Shown here: piece after piece, positions 54,381 through 63,926 of the stretch
Layout of the letters: every line of letters starts with the position of its first letter
How positions within the stretch are numbered: position 1 is the first letter of the stretch
NCBI GenBank assembly: GCA_001038565.1
Contig: LFJO01000003.1
Location: forward strand, 114,848 to 178,847
Length of the DNA: 64,000 bases
Direction of reading: 5' to 3'
Origin: Alkalihalobacillus pseudalcaliphilus
Lineage (GTDB): Bacteria; Bacillota; Bacilli; Bacillales; Bacillaceae_D
The notes under the pieces: generated by a model
What the model was told of the DNA's origin: nothing
What the model saw: the letters and a program-made list of their open reading frames with translations, nothing else
The model's database searches: none
Program-made: the position numbers and the translations under genes

Positions 54381-55844
54381 ATGATGAAATTATCAGAGCT
54401 TATGAAAGTAGTACCATTTATAGATGTCGACTTAAAAGAGGATCCAGTAGTTGAGCATATAACAATGGACAGTCGTGAAGTGAGAGAAAATACATTCTTT
54501 ATTTGTATCGAGGGATATACAGTAGACGGTCACGACTTTGCCCTAAGCGCTATTGAAAATGGGGCAGTTGCCGTTTTGGCTGAAAAAGCGCTCTCTTTAG
54601 ATGTGCCTGTAATCGTAGTAAAAGATACAAAAAGAACGATGGCTAAGTTGGCGAGTCATTTTTATGAATATCCAACTGAAAAGTTCCCGTTGATTGGTAT
54701 TACTGGAACGAACGGAAAAACATCAACAACATTAATCTTAGAGCATATTTTTAAAGCGGCACAGAAAAAAACAGGTGTCATTGGTACGATGTATGCCAAA
54801 GTGGGAGAAGAAATTGTCAAAACGAAAAATACGACACCAGAGTCAATAACTTTACAAGAAACCTTTCATCGAATGGTCAAAGAACAGGTTGATGTGGCAT
54901 TTATGGAAGTCTCTTCTCATGCTTTGGATTATGGTCGTGTTCATGGTTGTGATTTTAATATAGGCGTTTTTACGAATCTGACTCCGGATCACTTAGATTA
55001 TCATGAAACGATGGATGCGTATTTGAATGCTAAAGGTTTATTATTTGCTCAATTAGGAAATGTATATCGTGATAAATATGCGATTTTTAATATCGATGAT
55101 CCTGCTTCCAAAAAACTGATGAAAATGACGAGTGCAGATATCGTGACGTATAGTATAAAACATAAAGCAGATTTTTTTGCTCGTGACATTCGTTTAAGTG
55201 CAAAAGGAACGAAATTTGAGCTTATTTTCCAAGATACATGTTATGAGTTAGAGGTTAGTTTGATTGGTAAGTTTAATGTGTATAATTTACTAGCGGCAAT
55301 TAGTGCTGCTTATTGTGCGGGGCTTTCCATTGATGTTATCGTTGAGTCATTATCTACAGTAAAAGGGATACCAGGAAGATTTGAAACGGTTAGAGCTACA
55401 GTTGAGCAAGATTTTACTGTAGTTGTCGACTATGCACATACTTCAGATAGCTTACAAAATGTACTTGAAACGGTACAAGATTTTGCAACGGGAGATATTA
55501 TAGTTGTGGTCGGATGTGGTGGCGATCGAGACCGCTTAAAACGTCCAGTAATGGCGACAATTGCTACACAATTTTCAACCGAAGCTATTTTTACTTCGGA
55601 TAACCCTAGAAGTGAAGAGCCACACCAAATCTTAGCTGATATGACAACAGGATTACAAGCTCACAATTATCATGTGATTGTGGACCGAGAAATGGCGATT
55701 AAGCAAGCGATAGCCGGTGCTAAAACTGGTGATATTATTGTGATTGCAGGAAAAGGACATGAAACTTACCAGCAATTTGCCAAAGAGACGGTTCACTTTG
55801 ATGACCGTGAAGTAGCGAATGAAGCAATTAAGGAGAGAAAGTAA
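54381..55844 (+). CDS. murE: UDP-MurNAc-L-Ala-D-Glu:meso-DAP ligase
   Basis: Mur ligase adding meso-diaminopimelate. ATP site GTNGKTST (109-116), H-rich DHLDYH, and the substrate motif DNPR (407-410), which selects meso-DAP over lysine. 487 residues. CGGAGTG is 9 bases before ATG 54381; an in-frame ATG follows directly. murF starts 2 bases after its stop. Confidence 0.96.
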   Translation: MMKLSELMKVVPFIDVDLKEDPVVEHITMDSREVRENTFFICIEGYTVDGHDFALSAIENGAVAVLAEKALSLDVPVIVVKDTKRTMAKLASHFYEYPTEKFPLIGITGTNGKTSTTLILEHIFKAAQKKTGVIGTMYAKVGEEIVKTKNTTPESITLQETFHRMVKEQVDVAFMEVSSHALDYGRVHGCDFNIGVFTNLTPDHLDYHETMDAYLNAKGLLFAQLGNVYRDKYAIFNIDDPASKKLMKMTSADIVTYSIKHKADFFARDIRLSAKGTKFELIFQDTCYELEVSLIGKFNVYNLLAAISAAYCAGLSIDVIVESLSTVKGIPGRFETVRATVEQDFTVVVDYAHTSDSLQNVLETVQDFATGDIIVVVGCGGDRDRLKRPVMATIATQFSTEAIFTSDNPRSEEPHQILADMTTGLQAHNYHVIVDREMAIKQAIAGAKTGDIIVIAGKGHETYQQFAKETVHFDDREVANEAIKERK

Positions 55845-55845
55845 C

Positions 55846-57207
55846 ATGATACCATCAACAATCATACCTTTTCTTTCCACTCGGTTCAATCATCAAGCGA
55901 CGCAATTCCGTGCTGTTTCGATAGATACGAGAACATTAAAAGCTGGGGATTTGTACATTCCATTAGTTGCCAACCGTAATGGTCACTTATTTATAGATAA
56001 AGCGATAGAGAATGGTGCACAAGCAGCATTATGGAACAAAAACGAGCCACTCCCATCCTCGTTACCTCCTGGTTTTCAATTATATATGGTTGAAGATACG
56101 TTAAAGGCTTTACAAAAAATGGCCGAAAATTATCGAGCGATGGTTAATCCAATTGTCATTGCGATTACAGGGAGTAATGGTAAAACGACTACAAAAGATT
56201 TAGTTGAAGCTGTTCTTTCTTTAGAGGCAGTCACATATAAAACTCAAGGGAACTTTAATAATCATATCGGATTACCATTAACGATTTTGGCGATGCCATT
56301 AGATTGTCAGTATTTGATATTAGAAATGGGTATGAGTGGCTTTGGCGAGATTGAATTGCTTTCTACTATTGCCAAGCCAAATCAAGCAATTGTGACAAAT
56401 ATTGGGGAATCACATATGGAGCAATTAGGGTCACGTGAAGGGATAGCTAAGGCGAAAATGGAAATTATCTCCGGATTAGTTCTCGATGGTCATGTCTATA
56501 TGGATGCGGATGAGGCTTTGTTAAAGCCATATTGGAATGAACAATCCAAGCTAATTGGCTTTGATTCGAAATTAGCGACAGCGATCAAGGATTTAAAAAT
56601 GACTGAGGATGGTTATACCTTTACTTTTGAAGGTCACAATTATTTTCTACCTATTCTCGGTAAACATAATGTCAAAAACGCAGCTTATGCAATTGCACTG
56701 GCCAGTGAACTTGGTTTTGATTCAGAACAAATCCAATCTGGTTTGGCGAGCGTGCAAATAACAGGAATGCGATTAGAAAAAACTAGAGGTCCCTTTGGTG
56801 AGCTTGTTATCAATGATGCTTATAATGCTAGTCCGACATCTGTGAAAGCGGCTATTGAAACAATCAAAGAAATGCCAAGCTTTGAAAAGAAAATTTTGGT
56901 TATTGGAGATTTATATGAGCTTGGAAAAGATGAGGAAACGCTACATCGTCAGCTTGCATCTAGTATTACACATCCGATAACGGCAATTGTTTGGGTAGGG
57001 GAATTAATGAAATGGATGTATGATGAGTGGCAGAAATCGTATTATGATGAAAACATTCAAGCCTTCTATTTTCAGAAAAAAGAAGAGGCTGCACATACAA
57101 TCTATTCCTTAACAGACGAAAGTAGTGTAGTATTATTTAAGGCTTCTCGTGGAATGAAGCTAGAAGAATTAATAAGTGCTTATCAGCAAGAAGGAAAGGA
57201 GGGGTGA
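55846..57207 (+). CDS. murF: UDP-MurNAc-tripeptide:D-Ala-D-Ala ligase
   Basis: Completes the pentapeptide. ATP site GSNGKTTTK (109-117), NFNNHIGLP, and [10 protein letters not shown] near 323. 453 residues from ATG 55846; AAGGAGAG lies at the murE end. In B. subtilis murF is elsewhere (with ddl), so its presence between murE and mraY is the arrangement of many other bacteria and differs from the B. subtilis map. Confidence 0.95.
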   Translation: MIPSTIIPFLSTRFNHQATQFRAVSIDTRTLKAGDLYIPLVANRNGHLFIDKAIENGAQAALWNKNEPLPSSLPPGFQLYMVEDTLKALQKMAENYRAMVNPIVIAITGSNGKTTTKDLVEAVLSLEAVTYKTQGNFNNHIGLPLTILAMPLDCQYLILEMGMSGFGEIELLSTIAKPNQAIVTNIGESHMEQLGSREGIAKAKMEIISGLVLDGHVYMDADEALLKPYWNEQSKLIGFDSKLATAIKDLKMTEDGYTFTFEGHNYFLPILGKHNVKNAAYAIALASELGFDSEQIQSGLASVQITGMRLEKTRGPFGELVINDAYNASPTSVKAAIETIKEMPSFEKKILVIGDLYELGKDEETLHRQLASSITHPITAIVWVGELMKWMYDEWQKSYYDENIQAFYFQKKEEAAHTIYSLTDESSVVLFKASRGMKLEELISAYQQEGKEG

Positions 57208-57211
57208 TAGA

Positions 57212-58186
57212 ATGTTAGAGCTAGTGTTGTTATTATCACTTCTTTTATCATTTCTTATTGCCGTTTTATTATCACCCGTTTTTATCCCGTTTTTAAGACG
57301 TTTAAAGTTCGGGCAAAGTATTAGAGAAGAGGGGCCAGAGTCGCATCAGAAAAAAAGCGGGACACCCACGATGGGTGGAATCGTTATTGTTCTGTCAATA
57401 TTACTGGCGACATTATTTGTCTCGATTCGGTTCTTATCTTTTAGTCAAGAGATCTTATTGTTATTATTTGTAACAGTAGGGTTTGGGTTAGTAGGGTTTT
57501 TAGATGATTATATTAAAGTCGTCAAAAAAAGAAATTTAGGGTTGACCTCAAAACAAAAGTTATTTGGTCAATTGTTAATAGCCGTTTTATTTTATTTTGG
57601 ACTTATACAACTAGGTTTCTCAACAGTGGTTACCATACCAGCAACATCTATTAGTATTGACTTTGGTTGGTTTTACTTACCTTTAATTATCGTAATGTTA
57701 GTTGGGGCATCCAATGCCGTGAATCTGACAGATGGGTTAGATGGTCTTCTAGCTGGAACCGCAGCAATAGCTTTTGGAGCGTTTGCTGTCATTACATGGA
57801 GTGCCGATCAAGTTAATATTTCGGTATTTAGTGCAGCTGTCGTTGGTGCTGTATTAGGGTTTTTAGTCTATAATGCACACCCTGCTAAAGTGTTTATGGG
57901 AGATACAGGTTCCTTAGCACTTGGTGGAGCGATTGCCGGGATTGCTATTATGGCGAAGCTCGAAATTCTCTTAATTATTATTGGTGGAGTCTTTGTCATT
58001 GAAACGTTATCCGTTATCATTCAAGTGATTTCATTTAAAACAAGAGGGAAGCGTATTTTTAAGATGAGCCCACTGCATCATCATTATGAATTGTCAGGTT
58101 GGTCCGAGTGGCGTGTCGTTGTGACGTTTTGGTTTGTTGGCTTATTATTAGCGTTGTTAGGAATCTATATTGAGGTGTGGATATAA
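57212..58186 (+). CDS. mraY: Phospho-MurNAc-pentapeptide transferase MraY
   Basis: Makes lipid I on the cytosolic face of the membrane. Ten membrane segments, catalytic Asp residues D98/D99 in [16 protein letters not shown] (D174, D177) and GDTGSL (D231), and the PLHHHYE loop near 290. 324 residues. ATG 57212 with AAAGGAGGGG upstream; the open frame begins earlier inside murF. Confidence 0.96.
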   Translation: MLELVLLLSLLLSFLIAVLLSPVFIPFLRRLKFGQSIREEGPESHQKKSGTPTMGGIVIVLSILLATLFVSIRFLSFSQEILLLLFVTVGFGLVGFLDDYIKVVKKRNLGLTSKQKLFGQLLIAVLFYFGLIQLGFSTVVTIPATSISIDFGWFYLPLIIVMLVGASNAVNLTDGLDGLLAGTAAIAFGAFAVITWSADQVNISVFSAAVVGAVLGFLVYNAHPAKVFMGDTGSLALGGAIAGIAIMAKLEILLIIIGGVFVIETLSVIIQVISFKTRGKRIFKMSPLHHHYELSGWSEWRVVVTFWFVGLLLALLGIYIEVWI

Positions 58187-58187
58187 T

Positions 58188-59540
58188 ATGAAGACTTACA
58201 ACGGGATGAAAGGTAAAAAAGTCTTAGTTTTGGGATTAGCCAAAAGCGGTGAAGCGGCAGCTCGTCTGTTGCAGCGCCTCGGTGCTGAAGTGACCATTAA
58301 TGATGCTAAACCTTTAGAGGAAAATGAACAAGCGCAAAGATTAGATAAGGAAGGCTTTCAAATTATCAGTGGCTCTCACCCTCTTTCATTACTTGATCAA
58401 GGCTATGAGTTAATTGTCAAAAACCCGGGTATTCCTTATTCGAACCCTTTATTGCAAGAAGCTGCTAAAAGAGATTTGCTTGTAATTACAGAAATTGAAT
58501 TAGCATATTTAATTAGCGAAGCCGAGATCATTGCAATTACTGGGTCAAATGGAAAAACGACAACGACGACATTGGTTCACCATATGATGAATGAAAGTGC
58601 TAGAAATCCTCTTATTGCTGGGAATATTGGCACAGTTGCCTGTGAGGTAGCTGAGACGGCTACAGAGGATGACGTAATTGTTATGGAGGTTTCTAGCTTT
58701 CAATTAATGGGTATTTCAACATATCGTCCTAAGATTTCTGTGCTGTTAAATATCTTTGATGCACATCTTGATTATCATGGTTCAAAAGATGCTTACATAG
58801 ACGCTAAAGCAAACATTGGTGCCAATCAAACGGATTCTGATTTTATTGTTTATAATGCAGATGATCCAATAGTATCTAAGATGGTCACAAATCTCCATGC
58901 TACAAAGATTCCATTTACACAAAAGGCATTATTGGCCAATGGGTTATCGGTCTATCATGGTGCTCTTTATATCAATGCAGAGAAACTTCTTGATGTCAGT
59001 GAGATTGTTTTACCTGGTACACATAATCTTGAAAATATCCTCGCAGCGGTTGGAGCTTCCTATGTTGCTGGAGCCAAAAAAGAACAAATGATTCATGTGT
59101 TAAAAACGTTTGTAGGGGTAGAGCACCGTTTGCAGTTTGTTCGTGCATTAGAAGGGCGTTCTTTTTATAATGATTCAAAGGCAACGAACATTTTAGCAAC
59201 AAAAAAAGCTTTGGCAGCATTCGATGCACCTGTTATCCTGTTAGCTGGAGGACTCGATAGAGGAAATGAATTTGACGCCTTAATCCCTTCACTTGGACAT
59301 GTCAGTAAGTTAATTACGTTCGGTGAGACAGCGACTAAATTAAAAAAAGTAGCTGAAGCAGCAGGAGTTGCTACTATTTATGAGGCTAATCGAGTTGATG
59401 ATGCCGTTTCGCTTGCTTGGGAGAATTCTACAGTAGGTGAAGTGATTTTATTGTCACCGGCATGTGCGAGTTGGGATCAATATCGGACCTTTGAAGAACG
59501 TGGACTAGAATTTATGAGTGCAGTAATGAAAATAGGGTAG
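58188..59540 (+). CDS. murD: UDP-MurNAc-L-Ala:D-Glu ligase
   Basis: Adds D-glutamate. N-terminal Rossmann domain (GLAKSG at 16-21), ATP site GSNGKTTT (119-126), DAHLDYHG, and the SKATN / SPACASWD C-terminal motifs. 450 residues. It begins one base after the mraY stop, with GAGGTG inside mraY. Unlike in B. subtilis, a terminator follows it. Confidence 0.96.
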   Translation: MKTYNGMKGKKVLVLGLAKSGEAAARLLQRLGAEVTINDAKPLEENEQAQRLDKEGFQIISGSHPLSLLDQGYELIVKNPGIPYSNPLLQEAAKRDLLVITEIELAYLISEAEIIAITGSNGKTTTTTLVHHMMNESARNPLIAGNIGTVACEVAETATEDDVIVMEVSSFQLMGISTYRPKISVLLNIFDAHLDYHGSKDAYIDAKANIGANQTDSDFIVYNADDPIVSKMVTNLHATKIPFTQKALLANGLSVYHGALYINAEKLLDVSEIVLPGTHNLENILAAVGASYVAGAKKEQMIHVLKTFVGVEHRLQFVRALEGRSFYNDSKATNILATKKALAAFDAPVILLAGGLDRGNEFDALIPSLGHVSKLITFGETATKLKKVAEAAGVATIYEANRVDDAVSLAWENSTVGEVILLSPACASWDQYRTFEERGLEFMSAVMKIG

Positions 59541-59571
59541 TAAGATATATAAACCATACGTATGGTCAAGG

Positions 59572-59607
59572 AATGAGTAGAGCTCAAAAGCTTTACTCAT
59601 TTTTTTC
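59572..59607 (+). terminator. Intrinsic terminator after murD
   Basis: AATGAGTA..AGCT / AGCT..TACTCATT with T7. Separates murD from spoVE. Confidence 0.87.
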
Positions 59608-59631
59608 GATTTTTAAACTAGTTACCTTCAT

Positions 59632-59661
59632 GACATGTTTAACGACTTGTCCGCATAAAGT
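59632..59661 (+). promoter_or_regulatory. Sigma-E promoter of spoVE
   Basis: GACATGTT (59632-59639), 14 bases, CATAAAGT (59654-59661): near-consensus for mother-cell sigma-E. B. subtilis spoVE is also transcribed from sigma-E promoters. Confidence 0.65.
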
Positions 59662-59697
59662 GTTTAGTAAGACATTTGTTGCAGGTGAGGTGGTCAA

Positions 59698-60798
59698 GTG
59701 GCTAGTCAAAAAAGAACGCCGGATTATAGTTTATTACTATTAATTATTGCTTTATTAATTATTGGTATGATCATGGTTTATAGTGCAAGTGCGGCTTGGG
59801 CTGAATACAGGTTTGAAGATTCCTCTTTCTTCTTAAAGAGACAACTGTTTTTTGCGGTACTCGGATTGGTTGCCATGATTTTTATTATGAATATTGATTA
59901 TTGGACTTGGAAGTCGTTAGCCAAAATAATGATTATCATTTGTTTTCTGTTACTAATTATCGTTTTGATTCCTGGGGTTGGTTTAGTGCGGGGGGGTGCT
60001 CAAAGCTGGCTAGGGATTGGGGCTTTCTCTATTCAACCGTCAGAATTTATGAAGATGGCGATGATCATATTTTTAGCTAAGTTTCTTTCGGAAAATCAAA
60101 AACATATCACCTCTTTTAAGAGTGGGCTTCTACCGTCTTTAAGTATTGTAATGGTCGCTTTCGGTATGATTATGCTGCAACCTGATTTAGGGACGGGGGC
60201 GGTTATGGTTGGCACGTGTGTAGTGATGATCTTTGTAGTCGGTGCAAGGGTCAGTCATTTTGTGCTTCTTGGTTTGATTGGGTTAGCAGGTTTTGTTGGT
60301 TTAATTGCTTCTGCTCCATACCGTATTAAACGAATTACTTCATTTTTGGACCCGTGGGAGGATCCCTTGGGGTCAGGATTTCAAATTATTCAATCCTTGT
60401 ATGCAATTGGGCCAGGTGGTTTGATGGGCATGGGGTTAGGAGAAAGTAGACAGAAATATTTTTACTTGCCAGAGCCTCAGACGGACTTTATTTTTGCGAT
60501 TCTTGCTGAAGAATTAGGATTTATCGGTGGTGCGATTGTGATAATACTGTTTGCTTTCATATTTTGGCGGGGCATTCGAATTGCTCTAGGAGCACAGGAT
60601 TTGTTTGGAAGCTTGTTGGCAATTGGTATTATTGCGATGTTAGCGATACAAGTGATGATTAACATAGGGGTGGTAACAGGGTTGATTCCTGTAACTGGTA
60701 TTACGCTACCGTTATTAAGTTATGGTGGCTCATCGTTGACATTAATGCTTGTTTCCTTGGGAGTATTGCTGAATATAAGTAAACATTCAAGAATTTAA
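59698..60798 (+). CDS. spoVE: SpoVE, spore cortex SEDS glycosyltransferase
   Basis: SEDS polymerase working with SpoVD in cortex synthesis. 366 residues, the exact length of B. subtilis SpoVE, with ten membrane segments, PSEFMKMAMI near 112, QPDLGTG near 160, YRIKRITSFLDPWEDPLGSGFQ (read in parts) near 202 and the end PLLSYGGSS. It is closer in pattern to SpoVE than to FtsW. GTG start with AGGTGAGGTGG upstream. Isolated from murD by a terminator and served by a sigma-E promoter. Confidence 0.95.
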   Translation: MASQKRTPDYSLLLLIIALLIIGMIMVYSASAAWAEYRFEDSSFFLKRQLFFAVLGLVAMIFIMNIDYWTWKSLAKIMIIICFLLLIIVLIPGVGLVRGGAQSWLGIGAFSIQPSEFMKMAMIIFLAKFLSENQKHITSFKSGLLPSLSIVMVAFGMIMLQPDLGTGAVMVGTCVVMIFVVGARVSHFVLLGLIGLAGFVGLIASAPYRIKRITSFLDPWEDPLGSGFQIIQSLYAIGPGGLMGMGLGESRQKYFYLPEPQTDFIFAILAEELGFIGGAIVIILFAFIFWRGIRIALGAQDLFGSLLAIGIIAMLAIQVMINIGVVTGLIPVTGITLPLLSYGGSSLTLMLVSLGVLLNISKHSRI

Positions 60799-60815
60799 GG
60801 GCAAATGATAGGAAG

Positions 60816-60859
60816 AACTAGACGACTTGATTAGATATGTCAGGTTTTCTAGTTTTTTT
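60816..60859 (+). terminator. Intrinsic terminator after spoVE
   Basis: AACTAGA / TCTAGTT outer stem, ACTTGA / TCAGGT inner stem, T7. Confidence 0.87.
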
Positions 60860-61290
60860 ATGAAGATTATTCATCGTACTTCATGGATGTAGATCATTAT
60901 TATTTGTTTAGGGTTGAAGATTGGTGTGGATTGGTAATTGTGTGAAACTATCGAGGGGTGAATCATTCGAAGGGATTCAATTCAGATAATCTCACATACT
61001 CTGATCATGTGTTTGTAATACGTAACGTGATAAAATAAGAAAGAAGTCGAATGTTGACTAGATTTGTTAGAAAGCTTTGAAACGAAACAGAAGGATATAA
61101 GTTTCTTCATAACGAATAAGCTACTCTTAAAGGGAAGTAAGAAGTAAAGTTTAATGAAAAAGCAATTCTGAGATATAGGTATTAGACCAAATCAACTATA
61201 TCAAAGGAATACTTAGAAAATAATCGTTTAAGATTACGTAGAGTGGCGTTCTTTACTGAAAAAGTTAAAGTCATGTGATAAATTTGTACC
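60860..61290. other. Gene-free gap where murG and murB are expected
   Basis: No open frame of substance on either strand and no recognisable MurG or MurB motif (no GGxGGH-type or FAD-binding stretch). AT-rich and full of stops in all frames. In B. subtilis murG and murB lie exactly here. Confidence 0.75.
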
Positions 61291-61297
61291 TGTTTTA

Positions 61298-61306
61298 TGG
61301 TATAAT
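61298..61306 (+). promoter_or_regulatory. Extended -10 promoter of divIB
   Basis: TG-G-TATAAT (TATAAT at 61301-61306), 41 bases before divIB. It gives the divIB-ylxWX-sbp group its own promoter after the gap. Confidence 0.55.
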
Positions 61307-61347
61307 TAAACAGATGTTTAATGATAGACAATGAGGGAGAGGTGACG

Positions 61348-62127
61348 ATGGGGAACGACAAAATTGTAACATTGGAAGATCGCATGCCATCGTTAAAAGA
61401 ACAGCGGAAACGTAAGGCGAATCGTCGGCTGTTATTCTTTCTAGTTATGTTCTTTCTTTTATTGTTAGTAATCGTATATTTCCAATCACCATTAAGCCAA
61501 ATTCGAACAATTGAAGTTCAGGGGTCTTATATTGCCTCTGAAGAAGAAATTATCGAGGCTAGTGGGCTCAAACAAGGGGACCACATTTGGAATTTGAATG
61601 CAGAGGAAATTGAAGCGTCGATACAAACGTTACCTGAAATAAAAGGAGCGACGATTGATAGACAATTACCCTCAACTGTCGTGTTACATATTGAGGAACA
61701 TCCACGAGTAGCTTATTTATTTAAACAAGATAAGTTTTACCCAATGATGGCAAATGGTCTTTTCCTCAATGAATTAGAACGACAAGAATATCCTTCTGAT
61801 GCACCGATTATTATGGGTCTTGATGAAGGAGAGTTATTGACAGAATTTGCCGCTGAGCTTTCACTATTGCCAGAGCAAATTAGTGAGCGAATCTCCCAAG
61901 TATTCTACAATGGTGGAGATAACGAGCCAAACGAAATAACTTTATATATGACAGACGGAATTGAAGTAAGGTCTTTTATTCATAATTTTTCAGAATGGAT
62001 GGTTCCATACCCATCTATTGCTCAGGAAATAGATCGTGAACAAAATGGTGTGTTACATATGAAAATGAGTCCATATTTTGAACAGTTTGATTTAGAGGAG
62101 GATGTAGAAATTGAAGGTGAAGGGTAA
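61348..62127 (+). CDS. divIB: Cell division protein DivIB (FtsQ)
   Basis: Bitopic divisome protein: basic cytosolic part (1-28), membrane segment (about 29-47), POTRA domain (SQIRTIEVQGSYIASEEEII), beta domain, and an acidic tail. 259 residues. ATG 61348 has GAGAGGTGACG upstream; the frame opens nine codons earlier. ylxW starts inside its end. Confidence 0.94.
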   Translation: MGNDKIVTLEDRMPSLKEQRKRKANRRLLFFLVMFFLLLLVIVYFQSPLSQIRTIEVQGSYIASEEEIIEASGLKQGDHIWNLNAEEIEASIQTLPEIKGATIDRQLPSTVVLHIEEHPRVAYLFKQDKFYPMMANGLFLNELERQEYPSDAPIIMGLDEGELLTEFAAELSLLPEQISERISQVFYNGGDNEPNEITLYMTDGIEVRSFIHNFSEWMVPYPSIAQEIDREQNGVLHMKMSPYFEQFDLEEDVEIEGEG

Positions 62128-62827
62128 ACACGTTATTCTATCCTTCGTACTGTTCGTTTCAGGTTTTATCGTAGCTTTAAGTTATCAAATAACGAGTGAA
62201 AGACAAAGCACTTCAAGTCATGATGAAACACAATGGCGTTATGAAGACGATTTAAGAAGTCAAATTATCGAATCGGAAGAATTTAATATGAGCTTACAAG
62301 AAGAGATTAGTGAAAAACAAAGCTCAATAAGAGAATTAGAGTCTCAATTAGCTAATGTAAGTGAAGAAGAGGAAGTTCGTAACAAGAATCTCATTGATGA
62401 TATTGAACGACTAAGAAAAATAGCAGGTACGGTTCCTGTTCATGGTCCGGGTATTGAAATATCATTAGAGGATTCGGAGTATTTACCAACGAATGCAAAT
62501 CCCAATGATTACATCGTACATGAGGAGCATGTACAGAAGGTGATTGATGAGTTATTTGTCTCACAAGCTGAGGCCGTTGCAATAAATGGATATCGATTAA
62601 CGAATCAATCTTATATAAAATGTGTAGGGCCCGTTATCCTCGTAGATGGACATGTTTCAACAGCTCCTTTTACAATTTCTGCGATAGGGGAACCGGATAC
62701 TTTACTAGCTTCGATTGAGATCCATGGTGGTGTTTTGGAACAACTCGTTAATGACGGCATAACGGTTAGAACTCAAAAGCAAAATCATATTGAGTTTAAT
62801 TCTTACTTATCTGAAAGAGGAGGGTAA
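62111..62827 (+). CDS. ylxW: DUF881 family protein YlxW
   Basis: 238 residues: N-terminal membrane segment, coiled coil (about 45-95), then the DUF881 domain (VPVHGPGIEISLED, VIDELFVSQAEAVAINGYRL read in parts, NGYRLTNQS). TTG 62111 lies 9 bases after GAGGAGG and overlaps divIB by 17 bases. Conserved next to division genes; function unknown. Confidence 0.9.
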   Translation: MKVKGKHVILSFVLFVSGFIVALSYQITSERQSTSSHDETQWRYEDDLRSQIIESEEFNMSLQEEISEKQSSIRELESQLANVSEEEEVRNKNLIDDIERLRKIAGTVPVHGPGIEISLEDSEYLPTNANPNDYIVHEEHVQKVIDELFVSQAEAVAINGYRLTNQSYIKCVGPVILVDGHVSTAPFTISAIGEPDTLLASIEIHGGVLEQLVNDGITVRTQKQNHIEFNSYLSERGG

Positions 62828-62832
62828 GTAAG

Positions 62833-63549
62833 TTGAAAAATATATGGATATTGACACTTGTCTCTTTTGTTATTGGTATTATGATTGCCATCCAATTTCA
62901 ATCACTTCAAGAAAGCGAAGAAGAAGTCCAAGTTCGTGATACTCGGGATGTTCGTGAGCTTAGAGAGCAGTTGAAGCAATCTCAAGACAGGCGCATCCAA
63001 TTATCGAACGAAATTGATAAATTAAATCAATTGGCCGTTGAATATGAAGAAACGTTAACAAATCGTGACAATGTTTCTGGTGTATTAGAAAATCAAATAA
63101 ATGAACTTAAGGAAATAGCGAGCTTATCCGAAATAAATGGAGATGGTGTTATTATCCGGATTGAATCACTTGTGGATGAAGAATTTTTACAAGTTGATGA
63201 TTTTACTCCTCCAGTAGAGTTATTTCGATTTCTATTAAACGAAGTGAGAAGTTTTGGGGGAAGTGAAATAGCTGTCGGAACGGAAAGAGTTTTGACTACC
63301 TCTGCTTTTCGAGACGTCAATGGAGTACCACAATTAAATTATAAAAGAGTGCAGCCATTACCTTTAGATATTTTTGTAATTAGCGATGACCCTGAAAAGC
63401 TACATAATGAGCTTTTAGTGTCTGCTTCTGTAGAGGAGTTTGAAGCTTTTGGTTATGCTTTAACATTCCAAATGGAAGAGAATATGACGCTACCGTCATA
63501 TGAGCAAATTCCAAGAGTACGTTTTATGGAAGAGACAAAGGGGGATTAA
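62833..63549 (+). CDS. ylxX: DUF881 family protein YlxX
   Basis: 238 residues, a paralogue of ylxW in tandem: membrane segment (about 4-22), long coiled coil (about 30-95), DUF881 domain (EINGDGVIIRIESL, IAVGTERVLTTSAF). TTG 62833 with AGAGGAGGG upstream. The pair differs enough in sequence to be an old duplication. Confidence 0.9.
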   Translation: MKNIWILTLVSFVIGIMIAIQFQSLQESEEEVQVRDTRDVRELREQLKQSQDRRIQLSNEIDKLNQLAVEYEETLTNRDNVSGVLENQINELKEIASLSEINGDGVIIRIESLVDEEFLQVDDFTPPVELFRFLLNEVRSFGGSEIAVGTERVLTTSAFRDVNGVPQLNYKRVQPLPLDIFVISDDPEKLHNELLVSASVEEFEAFGYALTFQMEENMTLPSYEQIPRVRFMEETKGD

Positions 63550-63554
63550 AGGTA

Positions 63555-63926
63555 ATGTGGTTGCCGATTTTAGGACTAATTATAGGTGTGGCCCTTGGGC
63601 TCTTAACAGAATTTCGAGTACCTGCTGAGTATTCAAGTTATTTATCTATCGCTGTTCTTGCGGCTTTTGACACACTTTTTGGGGGGATAAGGGCACATTT
63701 ACAAAATAGCTTTAATGAAGGTGTATTTTTATCAGGTTTCTTTTTTAATATTTTATTAGCAGCAGGTTTAGCTTTTCTAGGGGTTCATCTTGGTGTAGAC
63801 TTATATTTAGCAGCTGTTTTTGCTTTTGGCGTTCGCTTATTTCAAAATATGGCGGTTATACGTCGTGAACTCTTATCAAAATGGCGGGCTAAAAGAGAAA
63901 AAGGTAAAAATAAAAGTTCAGTATGA
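63555..63926 (+). CDS. sbp: Small basic protein Sbp (DUF1290)
   Basis: 123 residues, four predicted membrane segments, basic C-terminus (KWRAKREKGKNK). FDTLFGGIRAHLQNSF and the FGVRLFQNMAVIRR end are typical. It precedes ftsA in B. subtilis; the last 74 bases of the window hold only a palindrome AAAGGCGCCTTT and no ftsA start. Confidence 0.92.
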   Translation: MWLPILGLIIGVALGLLTEFRVPAEYSSYLSIAVLAAFDTLFGGIRAHLQNSFNEGVFLSGFFFNILLAAGLAFLGVHLGVDLYLAAVFAFGVRLFQNMAVIRRELLSKWRAKREKGKNKSSV

